A stretch of DNA of 64,000 nt, taken from positions 17,444,001 to 17,508,000 of the forward strand of contig OZ038530.1 in NCBI GenBank assembly GCA_964036665.1. The letters are read 5' to 3'. Shown piece after piece: positions 60,039-64,000 of the stretch; position 1 is the first letter of the stretch, and each line of letters begins with the position of its first letter. Below the pieces are notes generated by a model, which was not told the origin of the DNA, ran no database searches, and saw only the letters and a list, made by a program, of their open reading frames with translations. The DNA comes from Gordius sp. MW1. Taxonomy: Eukaryota; Nematomorpha; Gordioida; Gordea; Gordiidae. Both the position numbers and the translations under genes were made by a program.

Positions 60039-60349
60039 TAAAAATAATTAATTAATGCGATGTCTATTTTAGCGTTGCGTAAGCACTATGTCATTGTATA
60101 GATAAATTAATTATATCCAAGCAAAATTCTTTTTGATGCTAATTAATTTAAAAATTTTGTGTTCAACTTTTTTGTTTAATAGGAGAGTGAAACTATGATT
60201 ATTGCACTAAAGTCATATTTTATTAAGACTTTAATCGTAGGCAATAATTGTGAGTAAGTTGATTGCATTTTTATACAGACTAAGAATATCTTACTATGCT
60301 ATTCCATATTACTAAACATTAAACAATATGTTTTTAAAATACGCCTGGC

Positions 60350-60660
60350 CATGGGCGTAGCCAGGTTTTGAATTAGAGGGGGGGGGCAGATTACTTTTAA
60401 CAAAATTTTTTTGCTTGACTATCCAAAAATTTTCTGGCGAGCAAAAAAAAGGAACTCGACTATCCAAAAATTTTCGAGCGAGCAAAAAAAATAGCAACTC
60501 CCCTAATTAGGCAATGGGGACAGCCGGACCCTTGCCCCCGGCTAATTAGGGGAGGGGCAAAACAAATTTTTTTCTCTAATTTTTAAGGGTTTTTGTGTCG
60601 CAAATTTTTTTTAAATTAGGGGGGGGGGCAGCCGCCCCCCCCCCCCTGCCTACGCCCATG
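60350..60660. mobile_element. MITE of the GGGCGTAGCC family, long copy with internal duplication
   Basis: CATGGGCGTAGCCAGG to CTGCCTACGCCCATG ends are perfect or nearly so. At 311 bp it is twice the usual length: the block CGACTATCCAAAAATTTTC with GCGAGCAAAAAAA occurs twice (about 60415-60490), and a second G-run unit follows. It looks like one MITE with an internal tandem duplication or two joined copies. Confidence 0.85.
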
Positions 60661-61549
60661 GGCCTGGCCATTAAATGAAATGGCGACTGAGCTTTTCATT
60701 TCAAGCCGTGGGTACTTAATACATTATTTACATGCTCCCTAGACGGCTGCACAGAGAAGCATACTTCATAACTATAAACTCTCACTTTTTAAGGGGTTTT
60801 ATGGGTTTTACTGCTAATGCGCACGAGTGGATGGAGCTTGAAGGCTAACAACGGGAAATAAATGGTCAAATATACAAAATAGGAAAGCCATTACATAAAA
60901 AATATTAATCCAAATAAATAAATTTTTAGTTAATGACATAATATGATTGTTAGATTCATTTTCTCCTTTCTTTCCTTTAAAGGTGTGTACATGAAAACTT
61001 CCACTAATGTGATAAATCGATGTAACACAAAAACTCTAAAATTTATATAACGTTTTAATTTGTAGAATTTCTAAACGTATCCATAAAATAGCATTCTAAA
61101 TGTATTAATACGTCATAAATAAATTCACATAGGCATAGCCAGAATTTGTTTTAGGGACTGAAAGGCAAAAGTAAAAATTAACTTATCCTCAATCAACTAC
61201 TTCAAAATTTGCAAAATCCTTAAGATAAGATATCTTAAGCATAATTCAAAAAAGAGTTTAAAATAATTAGTAAATATATTAGATAAAAATAGACCTTGCA
61301 TTTATTTATTGTAATAAATTTTAAATAAAAAAGACTCGAAATTTTTAAATAGGTATGCACAAAGGAATAATCAATAATTTTAAATCAAAGGTACAACTAG
61401 TTTTAGTCAGTGTACATCGTTCCTTTATTAAAAATATTCAATGCATTAATTTTAATAACTTCAACTCACAGGCGTACCACTAAAGCCTGCATTTGTGCAA
61501 GCCAGTTGGCTCACCTCATACCTTCACCAATAAAATTAAACCGTATTTG
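60661..61549. other. No recognisable gene
   Basis: AT-rich intergenic DNA. CACATAGGCATAGCCAG at about 61127 may be an old left end of the GGGCGTAGCC MITE family; nothing else stands out. Confidence 0.4.
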
Positions 61550-64000
61550 GATTAAAAAATATTGTTTAATAGTCTTGAGCTTCTTCTAATATTCTGTTGA
61601 GATTGGGAATCTTTATTTACTAGAGAGAGGTTTCGAAGTAATACAAAAATAGAAAAGTGAGTAAAAACGTGTATATCCAACGTATATAATACATACCAAT
61701 TAACGATAATTAGATTGACAACACAACGGTAAACAACATATCCCCTGAGGCACTTCGCGCTCCAAATACCTCTCTACAGTTCCCCCCTTTTCACAGAGAA
61801 AATCCTTAAGGAATTCTGGCGGTTTTCGACTACGCTGCGGGTATCTAGGTTCTTCTCTAGGCGTTCCTGACTGGTTTTGCATTTGATCTCTTCTGGTACT
61901 TGTTCCCCTGTTTTGCATTTGTTCTCTTGGAGCGCTTGTTCCCTCTTCCCTTTCTGATGATATTCTTTGTGGCCACCCGTTCTCTTGTCCCAGAGTGGTC
62001 CAATTCAGGATTTTCCGTTTCCTTACTTGATCCACGTGTCGGTGGTGATTTCTTCCCTGTGCCCATACATCGTATGACCGACTACCATGCTTGGCTTTTA
62101 TCGTGCCTTCTACCCATTTGCTTGGACCCAGAAACATGCGCACCCAAACCAAGTCTCCTACGTTGAACGTCCGCGGGTTCCCGGTCTCTACCCATTGTTG
62201 TGGTACGGTTTCCCTCAAAACCCCCCATTCGGTTCGCTTCCTTCTTTTCAGCATCATCTCTGCCGGGCTTTTATTGGTTGCGGGGTGTTTTGTAGATCTG
62301 TAGTTTTCCAAAAATCTACTCAGCCCTACTTCCGACTCGTTCCTTCCTAACGATGGCTTCTTTAATTAATCGTACGTATCTTTCTGCCAACCCGTTCGAC
62401 GCCGGATGGTAAGGAGCTGTCCATCGTTGATTAATTCCCCTCGACTTGCAAAAGTTCTGTAACTCCCGCCCTTTGAATTGTGGGCCGTTATCTGATATTA
62501 ACCAAGGTAGATTTCCAAATCTAGCGAACGTTTCGGCCAGTTTTTTTATAACGGTTGTCGCCGTGGTGTCTTCTAATTTAAACACCTCTACCCATTTTGA
62601 GCTATTGTCCACCATCACGAGGTATGACTTACCCTTGAGAGGACCCATGATATCGACATGTACTTGAACCCATGGTTTATGGCTAGGTTGACACTCTATC
62701 AATGGTGCCCTCTTCGCCGCCGCAGCCGTGTAATTGCAACTCCGGCACCCTTTCGCTACGCTCAATAAGTCATCGTCAAGAGTCGGCCACCATATATACT
62801 GACGCGCCACTTCTTGCATTCGCTTGATACCTATGTGGCCTCTATGTAGACTTTGGAGTACCACTCCTCGTAACTTCGCCGGAATTAATATTAGTCCCCC
62901 TTTGTAATATATTATGCTTTTGGCTTCATGTAACTTTGGCAGGTGTTTTTCGTAGGTGCGTCTTAGCCCACACGTGACCATTGTATTTTGTTTACCCCTA
63001 ATCCACTCTTTTAATTGCCGCAGCCCCGGATCCTCCAAGGTGTGTTGTTTTACCACGTCCAATGATATAAACGGATTCATCGAGTCCTCTGGTATTTCCT
63101 CGCTAACCTGATACGCGTGTTCGTTCGGATTTCTAGACAAGAAATCTGCCGCGTTTTCGGTTCCCTTGTTGTATTCGAACTTGGTCGTATAGCCTGATAC
63201 CATGAGCGCCCACCTGGTTAGGCGTGGTGACCATTGTTCCTTGCCCCTTTTGCTCTGATCGAATATATATATAAGCGGTCTATGATCCGTCATGATAGTA
63301 ACGCTTCGTCCTTGTGCATATTCGTTGAACTTTTTTAGTCCATACACCACCGCAAGGGCCTCTCGTTCGATCGTCGAATACCGGCTTTCGCTATCGTTTA
63401 ATGCTCTTGACACATAGGCCACCACTCTCCAATTCTCTCCTGGTGCTCGTTGCTGTAAGATGGCCCCTAACCCCGTACCCGAGGCGTCTACGACCAGGCC
63501 GGTCTCCCACTCTCCATTGAAGTACGCCAGAACGGGGGCTTTCGTAAGCGCGGACTTGATAGCTTCAAATGCTCCTTGCTGTTCTTCACCCCAGTGGTAC
63601 ATCACGTTCTTTTTCATGAGTTTCTGAATCGGGTGTATGATTTTGGCGTAGTCCTTAATGAACTTTGAAAAGTATGTTGTTAACCCAAGGAAGGACCTTA
63701 TTTCGTTTTTGTTAGTTTAGTTTTTCCACTGCTTGACTAATTCGGCTTTATTGTCGTTGATTCGAATCCCCTTGTTACCTATTACGTATCCCAGAAAGGT
63801 TACTTCCTTCGCCCACAAGATACTCTTGGCAATGTTCGGCACGAACCCCCACTTTTGTAACGTTTCTAGTACCTTGAGTAACCTCTCGTTGTGAATTTCT
63901 TCCGTCTCCCCTGCAATTAAAATATCGTCGATGTAAACCGCAACCCCTTCCATGCCTCCTAATATTTGGTCCATTGTCTTTTGAAAAATGGCCGCGGCAC
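61550..64000 (-). mobile_element. Ty3/gypsy LTR element, 3' part, running off the window end
   Basis: On the minus strand from 64000 downward: reverse transcriptase with VAVYIDDILIAGE, RNase H (VDASGTGLGAILQ; TDHRPLIYIF), integrase zinc-binding part (HIGIKRMQEVARQYIWWP; CRSCNYT) and core (VHVDIMGPLKGKSYLVMV; ISDNGPQFKGREL; NGLAERYVRLIKE), then an integrase tail with WVRMFLGPSKWVEG. A purine tract AAAAGGGGGGAA ends at about 61785, where an LTR beginning TGTAGAGAGG seems to start; its far end is not clear. The copy looks much less decayed than its relative at 52.5-54.6 kb, with few breaks in view. The 5' half lies outside. Confidence 0.9.

Overview
The window is AT-rich nuclear DNA of an animal. 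Six host genes can be read through their exons: FCP1/CTDP1 (RNA polymerase II CTD phosphatase, minus), BRF2 (TFIIB-like factor of RNA polymerase III, plus), POLG (mitochondrial DNA polymerase catalytic subunit, plus, 21 kb), MLYCD (malonyl-CoA decarboxylase, minus), a short BTB/POZ protein (minus) and a small secreted cysteine-rich protein with a duplicated module (minus). The animal-type POLG, the presence of BRF2 and short TTAGGG-like tracts point to a metazoan; the exact lineage cannot be told from the sequence. Family assignments were made by eye from remembered protein families, and splice sites from reading frame and GT/AG.

The main host-gene signal is intron size. All nine FCP1 introns are only 33-46 bp, and one or more introns of BRF2 (40 bp), POLG (39 and 36 bp, perhaps a 33-bp GC-AG one) and MLYCD (34 and 36 bp) fall in the same range. 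The other introns run from 68 bp to 8 kb, and most of the long ones hold recognisable mobile elements. This looks like a genome with minimal introns in which some have been inflated by transposons.

Layout: 1-330 foldback arm; 446-2784 FCP1; 2.8-9 kb intergenic with MITEs, two remnants of a LINE-like reverse transcriptase family and a hairpin-ended element; 9.06-13.83 kb a decayed LINE-like gene with a small LTR element and a hAT element inserted in it; 14.1-15.4 kb a hAT-type MITE; 17.2-18.5 kb BRF2; 19.6-20.6 kb an internally deleted RTE-like LINE with 13-bp target duplications; 20.6-21.3 kb an unexplained GC-rich block; 21.7-22.3 kb a gypsy fossil; 24.3-45.3 kb POLG, whose 8-kb intron 15 holds a hairpin-satellite element and a hAT MITE that was hit by a SINE and by a young Ty3/gypsy element; 46.4-50.9 kb MLYCD; 52.5-54.6 kb a gypsy fossil; 54.7-55.6 kb a nested foldback; 56.2-57.8 kb a second hairpin-satellite element; 58.3-60.0 kb the cysteine-rich and BTB genes; 61.6-64.0 kb a gypsy element running off the end.

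The genes do not form a functional cluster: FCP1 and BRF2 act in nuclear transcription, POLG in mtDNA replication, MLYCD in malonyl-CoA turnover. They are linked by a shared gene structure and a shared load of MITE families. The best candidate for something undescribed is the 115-residue secreted protein at 58.3-59.5 kb: signal peptide, two equally spaced cysteine modules, and only phase-1 introns.
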